Counted from the first letter of the stretch, positions 35,574-45,884 are shown. The stretch is DNA of 64,000 nucleotides from Aquimarina sp. AU474 (GCF_900312815.1 NZ_OMPE01000009.1:992001-1056000); one strand, 5' to 3'. The notes: a model not told the origin generated them from the sequence alone. Numbers and translations: made by a program.

Positions 35574-35609
35574 GTTTAGGAATCAAATATCGCATTATGA
35601 TTCCTAAAC
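35574..35609. terminator. Terminator between XRE and beta-helix genes
   Basis: GTTTAGGAATCA (35574-35585) pairs over 12 bases with TGATTCCTAAAC (35598-35609). It lies downstream of the minus-strand beta-helix gene. No long T-run follows on the minus strand, so function is probable, not certain. Confidence 0.6.
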
Positions 35610-35636
35610 AATATAGTTGTTATCCTTTTGATTGTT

Positions 35637-37547
35637 CTATGGTTTAGAAATGCCTTCGAAATGATAAATCAATTTATAAGTTATGTTATTGTCTCCAATA
35701 AATTTGAAATCAATAGAACTATTAAAATCTTCAGTTCCAGATTGTGGACCAAGTAAATCGGGAGTAGTTAAAAAATTTGCAAAACCTTCATTTCCAATAG
35801 TCGTTGAGGTAAAACCACTGTTACCATTGAGATTAGAATATACACCAGAAACCTTGTAGGTCTGGCTTCTGCTGGCATTTGAGTTATTTACATCATACAT
35901 TAATACTTTTAAAGTTCCTTCCCATGGCACAGAGGTTTTTATAAGTTTTATGGTTTGCGGGCCTCCAGTACCGGTAACTTGAATAGAGCCAGTTGCTTCA
36001 GATATTTCAAATTTTGATTCTGTAAGATCTAGATATTTTGAAGGATTTTCTCCTATATAGTTTTTTTCTGTCCTACCATTAATATTATAACTAAATACAC
36101 CATTACCAGTTCTGTCATAAATATCTGTAATGGGATCAATATTCCAATTTTGAACCAATAAATTGCTAGGTTTACAATAACCATAGCCATTATAATTTGA
36201 TTCAATAAGATTATATTGTTGCCCTGGGCCATATGTGTTAACAAAAATATCTTGTTTGTCTTCTTTAATTGGGTTTTCTCGCTGAATAGTGAAGTTAATA
36301 AAGCGACAGTCAACAGGTTGAATTTGACTATTGAGTAAAGTAATCGTATGGCTTTGTTGTTCTAAGTCTTGAACCAATTGAAAAAATATATTTTCAAAAG
36401 TTACTCTAGTTGCATCTGCAATTATACCTACACCATTTGAAGTTTCTATATGTACATTCTTAATCTCTACAGGACCATCATGATTGGTTATAGGGCCTTT
36501 GATACCTTCAATAATAAATGGAACAGTTAAGTTGTTATTAAGTTCCGACTTGGCTCCACGTACTATAGCATCAGAGAAAACCAACCCCATAGATTGAACC
36601 GAGTGTAAAACATAGTCTACATAAGGCTCGGCAACGATATTACTAATTCGTGTACCATCTCCTTTTTTAATGTACATACATCTATTTACCGTTTCAAACT
36701 TTAGCTGCGATAGTGTAAGGCCATCGGAGTACCCTCCCAAATAGATGCCGTATACAAAATCATTAAATGTACAATTATCTATAACGATTCTTTGTACCCA
36801 TGTAGAAACACTATCATCATCTCCTCCTTTAATGGCGTATGTGTTGAAGTTTCTATTATTACCTCGAAAGTTAATTCCTTCTATATGAGCATTTACACTT
36901 CTTTTATTTGATGTGCCATCATAACCTAAATGAAAAAGAATGGTGTTTGTTGGCTTATTAATTAGTTCGAGCGTACTTCCAATTAACTGATTCGTTCTAT
37001 CGGTTAATGAACCTACTATTTTAAATGGTTTAGTGCCGTTGTTTATATATAACTCATCAACATAATATGTGCCTACAGGTAATTTAATAGGCACTCCTAT
37101 GTCTATTGAAGTATTGATGGTTTTCTGAAAAGCAATTGTCGAATTAAAATTACTATTGTTCGGTTTAACTCCAAACCATTGCGGGTATAGGTATTCTATT
37201 TGCGGGGTTCCCGAAATTGTTCCTAAACCATCAAAAATTGGATATAGTCCTGCAGTAATATTTCCATTAATAGTAAGCTTTGCAGTATTCTCAATAATTA
37301 ATTTGTTTCCCTTGAAAAAATTAAGATTTATACCCTCGGGGATTGTAAAGTCTTCTTTTATAGTTACATCTCCTTTTATAGTTATGGTTCCATTCCCGTT
37401 TAGATTATTGGGATTATAAATGGCGTCTTGTAATACATTATTCGTATTTGGGTTATTGTCTTGTATCCCACCAAGAATAACAACTTCTGTCGCTTGTCCA
37501 AAAGTTGTTAATGAGATTAAAATCATCAAAATGGTTATTCGTATCAT
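35637..37547 (-). CDS. Secreted parallel beta-helix (pectate-lyase-like) protein
   Basis: A 636-residue exported protein with a signal peptide (residues 1-19). The central ~370 residues read as a right-handed beta-helix: FQKTINTSIDIGVPIKLPVG resembles the Pectate_lyase_3/tailspike start, followed by short repetitive strands with Asn/Gly turns. The C-terminal ~120 residues (from TESKFEISEATGSIQ) look like a beta-sandwich. There is no T9SS tail or lipobox, so it is probably periplasmic or otherwise released. Polysaccharide binding or cleavage is the usual role of the fold. Catalytic residues cannot be assigned. Confidence 0.65.
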   Translation of the reverse strand: MIRITILMILISLTTFGQATEVVILGGIQDNNPNTNNVLQDAIYNPNNLNGNGTITIKGDVTIKEDFTIPEGINLNFFKGNKLIIENTAKLTINGNITAGLYPIFDGLGTISGTPQIEYLYPQWFGVKPNNSNFNSTIAFQKTINTSIDIGVPIKLPVGTYYVDELYINNGTKPFKIVGSLTDRTNQLIGSTLELINKPTNTILFHLGYDGTSNKRSVNAHIEGINFRGNNRNFNTYAIKGGDDDSVSTWVQRIVIDNCTFNDFVYGIYLGGYSDGLTLSQLKFETVNRCMYIKKGDGTRISNIVAEPYVDYVLHSVQSMGLVFSDAIVRGAKSELNNNLTVPFIIEGIKGPITNHDGPVEIKNVHIETSNGVGIIADATRVTFENIFFQLVQDLEQQSHTITLLNSQIQPVDCRFINFTIQRENPIKEDKQDIFVNTYGPGQQYNLIESNYNGYGYCKPSNLLVQNWNIDPITDIYDRTGNGVFSYNINGRTEKNYIGENPSKYLDLTESKFEISEATGSIQVTGTGGPQTIKLIKTSVPWEGTLKVLMYDVNNSNASRSQTYKVSGVYSNLNGNSGFTSTTIGNEGFANFLTTPDLLGPQSGTEDFNSSIDFKFIGDNNITYKLIYHFEGISKP

Positions 37548-37662
37548 CGTTATTTTTTTTAAGTAATTATGAAGATTGTATGCTTTATGTCTGAAAAAAG
37601 GAAAATGTTACCAGTAAAATTAAAAGATCTGAGTTTCATTTTTCGGAACTAAGAAGTTTTTA

Positions 37663-38115
37663 TTAGGAGATTTCTGTGATGATAATCTGATTTCCATTAA
37701 AACTAAAACCATCTCCAGACTTTTTGCCTAATAGTAATTTACCAATAGGAGAATTAGCCGCTATTGCAAAATATGAAGTGCTATTAATTGTTATTTTCCC
37801 TACCGATATACTTAAAAAATAATTGGCTTGCGAGGTTGAAACCAAGCTGCCTAAGTGAGCATAACCAGAAGAAGATGAAATGTCAATTTTAGAAAGAATC
37901 TCTTGTAATTTTTGTGCTTCGGCAAGTTGTGCCCCTGATTTTTCACGTTCTAATTGCAACATTGCACGACCAGTTTCATGTTTATCGCCAGCGGTACTTT
38001 TGGTCTCAGAATGTAAAGATTCTTGAATATTTATAATTCTTTGTTCGATTCGATTTAACCTATTTTGTACAAATTGCTGGCAATGATGATATAACTCTTC
38101 TTTTGTCGATTTCAA
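37663..38115 (-). CDS. GreA/GreB-like elongation factor family protein
   Basis: A 150-residue protein with an N-terminal coiled coil (about 10-80; NRLNRIEQRIINIQES) and a C-terminal domain with SPIGKLLLGKKSGDGFSFNG (about 122-141). This matches the conserved GreA/GreB C-terminal block (SPLGKALLGKK). It could act at the RNA polymerase secondary channel like Gre, Rnk or related factors, but the acidic tip of Gre coiled coils is not clear. Some databases mislabel this family as 3-oxoacyl-ACP synthase. It lies upstream of the beta-helix gene on the same strand. Confidence 0.65.
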   Translation of the reverse strand: MKSTKEELYHHCQQFVQNRLNRIEQRIINIQESLHSETKSTAGDKHETGRAMLQLEREKSGAQLAEAQKLQEILSKIDISSSSGYAHLGSLVSTSQANYFLSISVGKITINSTSYFAIAANSPIGKLLLGKKSGDGFSFNGNQIIITEIS

Positions 38116-38194
38116 CTACATGAATTTAGATTTCAAGATATAATATCTGAGCTAGATAAAAAAGAATAAGTAAGGCTAAAAATTAAAAAAAGAA

Positions 38195-38734
38195 TTACAT
38201 TTTTGGCAAAAAAATATTTGCAATCCCTTCTAAGTATCCCGTAGAATGATATCTAAACTGAATATGTCTTGACTCTTCGGCAATTAAGGCTATTTCGTCA
38301 ATTTGGATTCTTGGATCATCTTTGAAATATATTTGGGTTTCTAGAGTAGTATACCCTTTGGCAGAAATTCTATAGTGAAAATGTCTGGCTCTGTATCCAT
38401 ATACTCCTGGTCTTATAGTTTTTACTTTGTATTCTCCTTGTGTATTAGTGATGCTATACCCAGACAAGGTAGATTGAGAAGGAAAATAGAAATTACCATC
38501 TGTATGATAGGCACCAGCATCATCTGCATGCCAAATTTCGATATGTGCACCAGATATAGGTTGGTTGTTTTTATTGTAGATTTTTCCACTAATCATAGTT
38601 GGTATTCCAGGTAGATTTTTAGTGTTGAGGTTTACAACTTCAGGAGAATTTGAGTTCGAAATCCTTTGATTATTCTGGTTTACTAAATGATGCGAGACTA
38701 TAGTAGGTTTATGCGTAGCGAGGTCATTTCTCAT
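38195..38734 (-). CDS. Intradiol ring-cleavage dioxygenase family protein
   Basis: A 179-residue protein of the protocatechuate-3,4-dioxygenase beta-sandwich fold. The iron-binding set is visible: IEIWHADDAGAYHTDG (Tyr near 92), VYGYRARHFHYRISAKGY (Tyr near 130, two His near 136 and 138). The family cleaves catechol-type rings with oxygen. No other aromatic-degradation gene is near, and the protein is short, so the true substrate may be different. It is followed on the same strand by the Gre-like gene. Confidence 0.75.
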   Translation of the reverse strand: MRNDLATHKPTIVSHHLVNQNNQRISNSNSPEVVNLNTKNLPGIPTMISGKIYNKNNQPISGAHIEIWHADDAGAYHTDGNFYFPSQSTLSGYSITNTQGEYKVKTIRPGVYGYRARHFHYRISAKGYTTLETQIYFKDDPRIQIDEIALIAEESRHIQFRYHSTGYLEGIANIFLPKM

Positions 38735-38831
38735 ACTATTTTATATTTAGATTATAAAGAGGGCTTTATAATAGAACAAGATACTAGGGCTTTACCCTAC
38801 TTGATAAGTATATTATTTTTTTTCAAATCTG

Positions 38832-39506
38832 CTATTCTGATAATAAAAGTGAACCATAATTACGCATTTGTATTACGATCCATGCCTTTCTTTTTTGAGT
38901 ATATGAGGAGGCTGGATTGGCCAAGTATTTTCTTGGGTTTGGTAAAATAGCTGCAATTGCCGCAGCCTCTTCTTTGTTTAAATTTGCTGCCGAGGTATTA
39001 AACCAAAACTTTGCTGCAGCTTCGGCTCCATATATTCCGTTACCCATTTCTATGCTGTTCAAATACACTTCAAGGATTCGTTCTTTGCTCCAAAATGATT
39101 CTATCAAAAAAGTGAAATAGATTTCAAACCCTTTACGAACCCAACTGCGATGTGGCCATAAAAACACGTTTTTGGCGGTTTGTTGTGAAATTGTACTGGC
39201 TCCTCTTAATCGTTTGCCAGCTTTATGCTCTACAATAGCTTTTTCTATCGCCTTTTTATCAAATCCACGATGCTTCATAAATCTTTGGTCTTCGCTACAA
39301 ATAACGGCTAATTGTAACTCTTTAGAAATTTGGGATAACGTCTTCCATCGATGTTGTATAGTATGTCTTTGTGTAGATTGCAATTTACGTATACCCATTA
39401 AAGGAGTCGCAGGAACATCGATCCATTTATATGCCAACACCCAAAGCACACTTATAATTATAAATGCAATTACGCTTTTGAATATGAATCGAAAGAGTTT
39501 TTTCAT
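38832..39506 (-). CDS. mtgA: Monofunctional peptidoglycan transglycosylase
   Basis: A 224-residue inner-membrane glycosyltransferase (GT51) that polymerises lipid II into glycan strands. It has an N-terminal membrane anchor (about 8-27), then the catalytic Glu in ICSEDQRFMKHRGFD (about 70-84), the GASTISQQTAKNVFLWPHRS block (about 101-120), and RILEVYLNSIEMGNGIYGAEAAA (about 142). No transpeptidase domain follows. The match is clear throughout. Confidence 0.92.
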   Translation of the reverse strand: MKKLFRFIFKSVIAFIIISVLWVLAYKWIDVPATPLMGIRKLQSTQRHTIQHRWKTLSQISKELQLAVICSEDQRFMKHRGFDKKAIEKAIVEHKAGKRLRGASTISQQTAKNVFLWPHRSWVRKGFEIYFTFLIESFWSKERILEVYLNSIEMGNGIYGAEAAAKFWFNTSAANLNKEEAAAIAAILPNPRKYLANPASSYTQKRKAWIVIQMRNYGSLLLSE

Positions 39507-39559
39507 GAGTACAAATTAATGATATCCAAGCTACGAAATAAGAGATACTACTTAGTGTT

Positions 39560-40672
39560 TTACAAAAGATCGGCTAATTCTGTGCCAATTAAACTTCCGA
39601 TAGCAACACCCATTCCGCCAAGACGAACCCCACAATATACATTGTTTGATATTTGTTTAACGACAGCTTCTTTTTTTTGGCCAACTCCCATGATGCCACT
39701 CCAGCGATGTTCGATTTCAAAAGAGGTGTCTGGTAAAATAACTTCGCTCAATATCTTCTCTAATTGGGTTTGTACCAATTGGGTTTGTCCAAAATTGGTG
39801 GTTTCTTCGGCTTTAAAATCAAGGTTTCTTCCTCCTCCAAATAAAATTCTATTATCTATATTTCTGAAATAATAATAGCCTTTATCCAAATGAAAAGTTC
39901 CTTTAATATGTAAATCTTTTATGGGTTGGGTAATTAGAACTTGTGCTCGGGCAGGTTTTACTTTTTGCAAACCTAGTTGCTCAGCAAAACCATTTGTTGC
40001 GATCAATACTTTATTAGAAGAAAACGTAAATTGATCCGTATTTATTTTTACCGAAGTGTTAAGATTTTGAATTGCGGTAACCGTACAGCTGTTTAAAATT
40101 TTAATACCAGCCTCTTGAACTTTGTTGAGCAAGGCTTCCATCATTTTACCAGTGTCTATCTGACCCTCATATTGATTTACTAAATATTGAGGTTGAATGT
40201 TTTTAAAATTGAAGATGTTATTTTGTACGGTAAACACAGTATCCTTAAAGATTGATTTTAAGAGTGTGTTGATTTCTTCTTTTTTTGAAATGCATTCTTC
40301 AAATAATGTTTGATCATCTAACGTAAAAAGTTCGTATCCATAATGGGGGAGATAATTGATAACTTGATCTCCTAGTGTTTTTCTTAACAATTGAAGTCCA
40401 GTATATCTTTTTTGAATTAATTGCAATGCCTCTTGTTCGGTATGTGATTTGAGGTCATCAATAATTTCGGATAAGCTTCCAAAACAGGCAAACCCTGCAT
40501 TTTTGGTGCTTGCTCCATTTGGTAATATTCCTCGTTCTAGGATAAGAATTTTTGCGGCAGGAAACTTTTGTTTTAATCTAAGTGCACAACTTAGACCTAC
40601 AATCCCGCTACCCACTATAGTAAAGTCTATATTGGATAGCCAAGTTTTATATTCCCAATAACTGAAATTCAT
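39560..40672 (-). CDS. FAD-dependent oxidoreductase (DAO family)
   Basis: A 370-residue D-amino-acid-oxidase-type flavoprotein. The FAD-binding Rossmann motif is FTIVGSGIVGLSCALRL (about 17-33), then LERGILPNGASTKNAGFACFG (about 47), where the ADP-ribose and flavin contacts occur. The late GGGRNLDF and GVRLGGMGVAIG segments fit the family's C-terminal FAD-contact region. Substrate may be an amino acid or glycine-like amine. It lies after accC with a terminator between, so it is a separate unit. Confidence 0.82.
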   Translation of the reverse strand: MNFSYWEYKTWLSNIDFTIVGSGIVGLSCALRLKQKFPAAKILILERGILPNGASTKNAGFACFGSLSEIIDDLKSHTEQEALQLIQKRYTGLQLLRKTLGDQVINYLPHYGYELFTLDDQTLFEECISKKEEINTLLKSIFKDTVFTVQNNIFNFKNIQPQYLVNQYEGQIDTGKMMEALLNKVQEAGIKILNSCTVTAIQNLNTSVKINTDQFTFSSNKVLIATNGFAEQLGLQKVKPARAQVLITQPIKDLHIKGTFHLDKGYYYFRNIDNRILFGGGRNLDFKAEETTNFGQTQLVQTQLEKILSEVILPDTSFEIEHRWSGIMGVGQKKEAVVKQISNNVYCGVRLGGMGVAIGSLIGTELADLL

Positions 40673-40715
40673 CTATACATAATAATAAAACGAAGATAGA
40701 ATGATTTCATAAAAA

Positions 40716-40735
40716 AAGCCTCATTACTGAGGCTT
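40716..40735 (-). terminator. Terminator after accC
   Basis: AAGCCTCA (40716-40723) pairs with TGAGGCTT (40728-40735), and seven T follow on the minus strand. Confidence 0.85.
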
Positions 40736-40743
40736 GATTTTAT

Positions 40744-42093
40744 TTAATTTTCGGGTTCTGCCATTTCAAAATCTTCCATGAACTTGGTAGTATAGTTCCC
40801 TGAAACATAATCTGGATGATCCATCAATTGCCTGTGAAAAGGCACAGTTGTTTTTATTCCTTCAACAACAAACTCATCTAGAGCTCTTTTCATTTTGTTG
40901 ATCGCTTCTTCACGAGTTTGTGCAGTTGTGATCAATTTTGCAATCATAGAATCATAGTTTGGAGGAATAATATAGCCACTATACACGTGAGTATCTATTC
41001 GTACACCATGTCCACCAGGAATATGTAAATTGGTTATTTTACCTGGAGAAGGACGAAAATCCTTATACGGATCTTCGGCATTGATTCTACATTCGATTGA
41101 GTGCAATTGTGGGTAATAATTTTTACCAGAAATAGGTACTCCAGCGGCAACCAATATTTGTTCTCTTATCAAATCATAATCAACCACTTGTTCGGTGATT
41201 GGATGTTCTACCTGGATACGAGTATTCATTTCCATGAAGTAGAAATTACGGTGTTTGTCTACCAAAAACTCTACAGTTCCAGCACCTTCATATTTAATAT
41301 ATTCTGCAGCTTTTACAGCAGCTTCTCCCATATTTTTACGCAGTTCATCTGTCATAAAAGGAGAAGGAGTTTCTTCGGTTAGTTTTTGATGTCTACGTTG
41401 TACAGAGCAATCTCTTTCTGATAGGTGACAAGCTCTACCATTACTATCTCCAACTATTTGTATCTCGATATGGCGAGGCTCTTCAATAAGCTTTTCCATA
41501 TACATGTCATCGTTACCAAAGGCAGCTTTACTTTCTTGTCTGGCAGATTCCCATGCATTTTGCAGGTCTTCTTCTTTCCAAACTGCACGCATACCTTTAC
41601 CACCACCACCAGCACTAGCTTTAAGCATTACTGGATAGCCAGTTTCTTGGGCTACTTTTATACATGTTTCAAAATCCGGAATTACACCTTCACTTCCTGG
41701 TACACAAGGCACACCAGCTTCAATCATAGTGGATTTAGCCGAAGCTTTATCCCCCATTCTATCAATCATCTCGGCACTAGCACCGATAAACTTTATTTCG
41801 TGTTCTTCACAAATTTTAGAAAATTTAGCATTTTCAGATAAAAAACCGTAACCAGGATGTATTGCATCTGCATTGGTAATCTCTGCAGCAGCGATAATAT
41901 TGGACATCTTTAAATACGATTCACTACTTGGTGCTGGTCCAATACAAACCGCTTCGTCTGCGAAACGCACATGTAAACTTTCGGCATCAGCTGTAGAATA
42001 GACCGCTACGGATTTAATCCCCATTTCTTTGCAGGTTCTGATCACACGCATTGCGATCTCACCTCTATTTGCAATTAGAATTTTTTTAAACAT
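40744..42093 (-). CDS. accC: Acetyl-CoA carboxylase, biotin carboxylase subunit
   Basis: A 449-residue ATP-grasp enzyme that carboxylates biotin on AccB, the first step of malonyl-CoA synthesis. It begins [20 protein letters not shown]. The ATP-binding loop is [14 protein letters not shown] (about 160-173), and the catalytic region [19 protein letters not shown] (about 210-228) and [14 protein letters not shown] (about 290) are intact. It follows accB on the same strand after 107 bases. Confidence 0.96.
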   Translation of the reverse strand: MFKKILIANRGEIAMRVIRTCKEMGIKSVAVYSTADAESLHVRFADEAVCIGPAPSSESYLKMSNIIAAAEITNADAIHPGYGFLSENAKFSKICEEHEIKFIGASAEMIDRMGDKASAKSTMIEAGVPCVPGSEGVIPDFETCIKVAQETGYPVMLKASAGGGGKGMRAVWKEEDLQNAWESARQESKAAFGNDDMYMEKLIEEPRHIEIQIVGDSNGRACHLSERDCSVQRRHQKLTEETPSPFMTDELRKNMGEAAVKAAEYIKYEGAGTVEFLVDKHRNFYFMEMNTRIQVEHPITEQVVDYDLIREQILVAAGVPISGKNYYPQLHSIECRINAEDPYKDFRPSPGKITNLHIPGGHGVRIDTHVYSGYIIPPNYDSMIAKLITTAQTREEAINKMKRALDEFVVEGIKTTVPFHRQLMDHPDYVSGNYTTKFMEDFEMAEPEN

Positions 42094-42200
42094 AACTTCT
42101 TAGAAATTTTAAATTTCAAATTCTGAGTGTAAACCTTAATTAAGTGTGCTGCCAAAAAGGAGGCACGTATAGGGTTTGCAATTAGAATTTTAAAATTGGG

Positions 42201-42704
42201 TTATGATGGGTCTACTAAGAAAAGTGGTTGATCAAACTCTACAGGTGAAGAATCGTCAACCAATACTTTTACTATTTTACCAGAAACTTCACTTTCGATT
42301 TCGTTGAAAAGTTTCATTGCTTCAATAATACAAAGCACGTCACCTTCTTTTATGGTATTACCTACCTCAACAAAAGTTGGTTTGTCTGGTGATGGTTTTC
42401 TATACAGCGTTCCTATGATAGGAGATTTGATCGTTATGTATTTCGAATTGTCTTCTTCAGATGCGCTTTCTGTTGGTGCAGCTGGAGTTGCAGCTACGGG
42501 CGCTGCAGCCTGTTGTACAGGTATTGCTGCAGGTTGAGGTGCTACTGCATTGCCAACAGGGATCTGTTGTACAATTGTAGTTTCCTTGCTCTCATCTGAA
42601 GCAGTTCTGATGGTGATTTTAACGTCATCCATCTCTAATTTTACTTCGCTAGCTCCTGATTTGGCTACGAATTTAATTAAATTCTGAATTTCTTTTAAAT
42701 CCAT
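42201..42704 (-). CDS. accB: Acetyl-CoA carboxylase biotin carboxyl carrier protein
   Basis: A 167-residue carrier. An Ala/Pro-rich linker (about 50-85) joins a short N-terminal domain (MDLKEIQNLIKF) to the biotinyl domain (about 88-165). The biotinylation site is IIEAMKLFNEIE, Lys near 131. It carries carboxybiotin between AccC and the carboxyltransferase. It is encoded between fabH and accC, 27 bases after fabH. Confidence 0.96.
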   Translation of the reverse strand: MDLKEIQNLIKFVAKSGASEVKLEMDDVKITIRTASDESKETTIVQQIPVGNAVAPQPAAIPVQQAAAPVAATPAAPTESASEEDNSKYITIKSPIIGTLYRKPSPDKPTFVEVGNTIKEGDVLCIIEAMKLFNEIESEVSGKIVKVLVDDSSPVEFDQPLFLVDPS

Positions 42705-42731
42705 AATATTGGGTATTGTGTGTTTAGTTGT

Positions 42732-43727
42732 TTAGGAGTTATAGGCCCATTTTAAGTAAATAGAACCCCAAGTAAAACCTCCACCGAAGGAAGCGAATAC
42801 TATATTATCTCCTTTTTTGAGTTGTTTTTCGTAATCGTGCAATAATAATGGTAATGTAGCCGAGGTGGTATTACCATATCTTTGGATATTCATCAAAACT
42901 TTGTTCTGATCTAATCCCATTCTATTAGCGGTAGCGTCAATAATACGTTTATTAGCTTGATGAGCGACCAACCAATTTACGTCGTCACCAGTTAAATTAT
43001 TGCGCTCTAGGATTTTTGTACTGGCATCTGCCATATTAGAAACGGCATATTTAAATACAGTTTTTCCGTCTTGTTGTACAAAATGCTGTCTGTTGGCTAC
43101 GGTTTCTTCAGATGGAGGTAATATAGATCCTCCAGCCTCAATTTTTAAAAATTCTCGTCCTATACCATCTGTTCTTAGGTATTCATCTTGTAGCCCAAAA
43201 CCTTCTTCATTAGGTTCAAAAAGTACAGCTCCACCACCATCTCCAAAAATGATACATGTAGCTCGATCAGTATAATCAATTATAGAAGACATTTTATCGG
43301 CTCCTATAAGTAGTATTTTTTTGTATCGACCAGATTCTATATAACTCGATGCAGTGGACATTCCGTATAAAAAGCTCGAACAAGCTGCTTGCAAATCGTA
43401 AGAAAATGCATTTACAGCACCTATTTTTGATGCGGCATATGCGGCTGTTGCAGCAACAGGAAGATCAGGAGTTGCAGTGGCAAAAATGACCATATCAATC
43501 TCTTTTGGATCGAGATTTTTTTTAGCGATCAGATCTTCGGCTGCTTTGATTCCTAAATAGGAACTTCCTTTGTCTTTATCTTTTAGTATTCTTCTTTCTT
43601 TAATACCTGTACGAGTGGTGATCCATTCATCGTTTGTGTCAACCATAGTTTCCAAAATCTTATTGGTTAACACATAGTCTGGCACGTAAGCGCCTACAGC
43701 TGTGATAGCGGCTGTGATTTTACTCAT
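42732..43727 (-). CDS. fabH: 3-oxoacyl-ACP synthase III (KASIII)
   Basis: A 331-residue thiolase-fold enzyme that condenses acetyl-CoA with malonyl-ACP to start fatty-acid synthesis. The catalytic Cys is in LQAACSSFLYGM (about 117), His in VAHQANKRIID (about 254) and Asn in RYGNTTSATLP (about 284). The entry VLTNKILETMVDTNDEWITTRTGI is standard. It stands before accB in a fatty-acid operon after rpmF. Confidence 0.95.
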   Translation of the reverse strand: MSKITAAITAVGAYVPDYVLTNKILETMVDTNDEWITTRTGIKERRILKDKDKGSSYLGIKAAEDLIAKKNLDPKEIDMVIFATATPDLPVAATAAYAASKIGAVNAFSYDLQAACSSFLYGMSTASSYIESGRYKKILLIGADKMSSIIDYTDRATCIIFGDGGGAVLFEPNEEGFGLQDEYLRTDGIGREFLKIEAGGSILPPSEETVANRQHFVQQDGKTVFKYAVSNMADASTKILERNNLTGDDVNWLVAHQANKRIIDATANRMGLDQNKVLMNIQRYGNTTSATLPLLLHDYEKQLKKGDNIVFASFGGGFTWGSIYLKWAYNS

Positions 43728-43856
43728 ATCTTGATTTTAGTGTCACGACTATTTAGTGCAAAAATGCTTAAAAAAGTCGTTGAAATTACTAAATTATATG
43801 CAAATATGGCGCAAAATAACTTGATTTTGACACATATTCAACTAAAAACAAAAAAA

Positions 43857-43874
43857 CTCTCACTTTTGTGAGAG
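43857..43874 (-). terminator. Terminator after rpmF
   Basis: CTCTCAC-tttt-GTGAGAG (43857-43874) is followed on the minus strand by TTTTTTTGTTTTT. It separates rpmF from fabH, possibly as partial termination in the cluster. Confidence 0.85.
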
Positions 43875-43900
43875 CTTTATATATAATTTTAACAGTAACC

Positions 43901-44098
43901 TTAAGCTACTTCTTCTTCTGTGTTATCGATAACGATTTGACCACGGTAATATAATTTACCTTCGTGCCAGTGAGCTCTGTGATATAAATGCGCTTCTCCT
44001 GTTGTAGGATCAGTTGCTATTTGTGGTACAGAAGCTTTATAATGAGTTCTTCTTTTATCTCTTCTGGTTTTCGATATTTTTCTCTTAGGATGTGCCAT
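43901..44098 (-). CDS. rpmF: 50S ribosomal protein L32
   Basis: A 65-residue basic ribosomal protein starting [20 protein letters not shown]. The four zinc-binding Cys of some L32 proteins are absent, so it is the Cys-less form usual in this phylum. It sits 9 bases after the DUF177 gene; DUF177 and rpmF are commonly paired across bacteria. Confidence 0.97.
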   Translation of the reverse strand: MAHPKRKISKTRRDKRRTHYKASVPQIATDPTTGEAHLYHRAHWHEGKLYYRGQIVIDNTEEEVA

Positions 44099-44107
44099 TG
44101 CTAGATA

Positions 44108-44650
44108 TTATTTATCGTTTAATAAATTTTTTAATTTGTCCCAACGAGGATCCGTTTCCTCATTGTTATTTTCTGTTGTTTTCTCTTCTTTTGGACTTAG
44201 TTCGTCTAACCTTTCAAGTATGTCTGATTCTAATGTACCATCTTCAACGCCAGGATGTACTCTTTTTGAAGGTACACCTAAGACAATAAGTTCATAAATA
44301 TATTGTTGAATATTTACTTCATATTCTCCGTGAGGAAGAATAAGAAGTTCTTCATTTTCATTATTATACTCATCTCCAAATTTAACTACCAAAAAGAATT
44401 CATCTTCAACAGGTAGATCAAAAGGTTCGTTAGTAAGATCGCAATTTACATTTACAGTTCCAGTTGCGGTAAATTGAAGTTCTAGCATAGTTGCCTTTTT
44501 GTTAAACTCCAGATCAACTCTTACTGTAGATGCATTAAATTCGTCATACTCAAAATGTTCAAAGAACGTATTGTCAATTTGATACTCAAACTGGTGTAAT
44601 CCTTGTTTCAGCCCAACAAAAGGAATAGTATACTCTTTTAGTTGTTTCAT
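44108..44650 (-). CDS. DUF177 (YceD) domain protein
   Basis: A 180-residue acidic cytoplasmic protein. The region LTNEPFDLPVEDEFFLVVKFG (about 77-97) and the pair with L32 downstream mark the DUF177/YceD family, linked in other bacteria to 23S rRNA metabolism (family knowledge). The Cys pair of the family is reduced to one (VNVNCDLTNEP). The C-terminus ends EETDPRWDKLKNLLND, a typical feature. Confidence 0.88.
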   Translation of the reverse strand: MKQLKEYTIPFVGLKQGLHQFEYQIDNTFFEHFEYDEFNASTVRVDLEFNKKATMLELQFTATGTVNVNCDLTNEPFDLPVEDEFFLVVKFGDEYNNENEELLILPHGEYEVNIQQYIYELIVLGVPSKRVHPGVEDGTLESDILERLDELSPKEEKTTENNNEETDPRWDKLKNLLNDK

Positions 44651-44825
44651 TCTATCATCAGTTTCGAGTGCCTACCAATTTGGTAAAGGCGGGTGCAAAG
44701 ATAATAAAATTTCAATATGAAAGTACTTTTGTAAACAAAATTATATCAGAATGTTACTGATTAATTTAGTGTGCCGTTAGACAAATGGGTTTTTAAAAAT
44801 ATTTTAACTCGTTAAATTTTATCTT

Positions 44826-45884
44826 TTATCCCTTGTTTTGAGGTTTTCGGGGCTGCTTTTTTAATGGATTTTTGGTTAAATGGGTGTATTCATTTCTATT
44901 TTTAAAAATGTGAAGAGCAGCAAAAACGGCTTCTTTAAACGAACTATGATCTGCTTTGTTCTTTCCTGCAATTTCAAAAGCAGTACCATGATCTGGAGAG
45001 GTACGAACTTTATGTAATCCGGCGGTATAATTTACTCCTTTTCCGAAAGAGAGTGTTTTAAAAGGAATCAATCCTTGATCATGATAGGATGCTACAATAG
45101 CGTCAAAACTTTTATAATTATCTGATCCAAAAAAGCTATCTGCAGCATAAGGCCCGTAAACAAGTTTGCCAGATTCGTTGATTTTATTAATAGTTGGTTT
45201 TAATACTTCTTCATCTTCCTTACCAATTACTCCATTATCGCCACTATGTGGATTGATGCCGAGAACGGCAATTTTTGGTTTAGATATACCAAAATCTTGT
45301 TTTAAGGCATTGTAAATGGTGCTTACTTTTTGCTCTATAAGCTCGGGAGTAATTGAATTAGCGATATCTTTTACGGCAACATGATCGGTTAATAATCCTA
45401 CTTTAAGCGTGTCTGTGATCATAAACATAAGACTATTGCCATCTAATTCTTGATCAAGATAGTCTGTGTGTCCCGGAAATTTAAATTCTTCTGATTGAAT
45501 ACTGTGCTTATTAATAGGAGCAGTAACTAATACATTAATTTCGTTGTTTTTTAAGGCTCTCGTGGCCGCTTTTAACGATTTTATAGCGTAACTACCTACT
45601 TTTTCATCTTCCTGACCAAAATTTATATCTAAGGATTCTTTCCAGACGTTTAATACATTGATTTTGCCGTCCAGAATTTGAGATGTCTTATCAATTCCGT
45701 GTAAATTGGTATTGATTTGATAGTGTTTCTTTAGAAAAGAAAGAATTTTTACCGATGCAAAAATTACCGGTGTACAAAAATCTAACATTCGCGAATCTTC
45801 AAAAGTTTTAAGAATCACTTCGCTCCCGATACCATTTAAATCTCCTATAGAAATTCCTAATCTTATTTTTTCTTCTTTCTTCAT
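44826..45884 (-). CDS. pdxA: 4-hydroxythreonine-4-phosphate dehydrogenase
   Basis: A 352-residue NAD-dependent enzyme of pyridoxal-5'-phosphate synthesis. It oxidises 4-phosphohydroxythreonine. Start SIGDLNGIGSEVILKTF, metal-binding His in FPGHTDYLDQEL (about 140) and SYHDQGLIPFKTLSFGKGVNYTAGL (about 270), then HGTAFEIAGKN. Length is normal, with a basic C-terminal tail KKQPRKPQNKG. It is divergent from ribE. Confidence 0.94.
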   Translation of the reverse strand: MKKEEKIRLGISIGDLNGIGSEVILKTFEDSRMLDFCTPVIFASVKILSFLKKHYQINTNLHGIDKTSQILDGKINVLNVWKESLDINFGQEDEKVGSYAIKSLKAATRALKNNEINVLVTAPINKHSIQSEEFKFPGHTDYLDQELDGNSLMFMITDTLKVGLLTDHVAVKDIANSITPELIEQKVSTIYNALKQDFGISKPKIAVLGINPHSGDNGVIGKEDEEVLKPTINKINESGKLVYGPYAADSFFGSDNYKSFDAIVASYHDQGLIPFKTLSFGKGVNYTAGLHKVRTSPDHGTAFEIAGKNKADHSSFKEAVFAALHIFKNRNEYTHLTKNPLKKQPRKPQNKG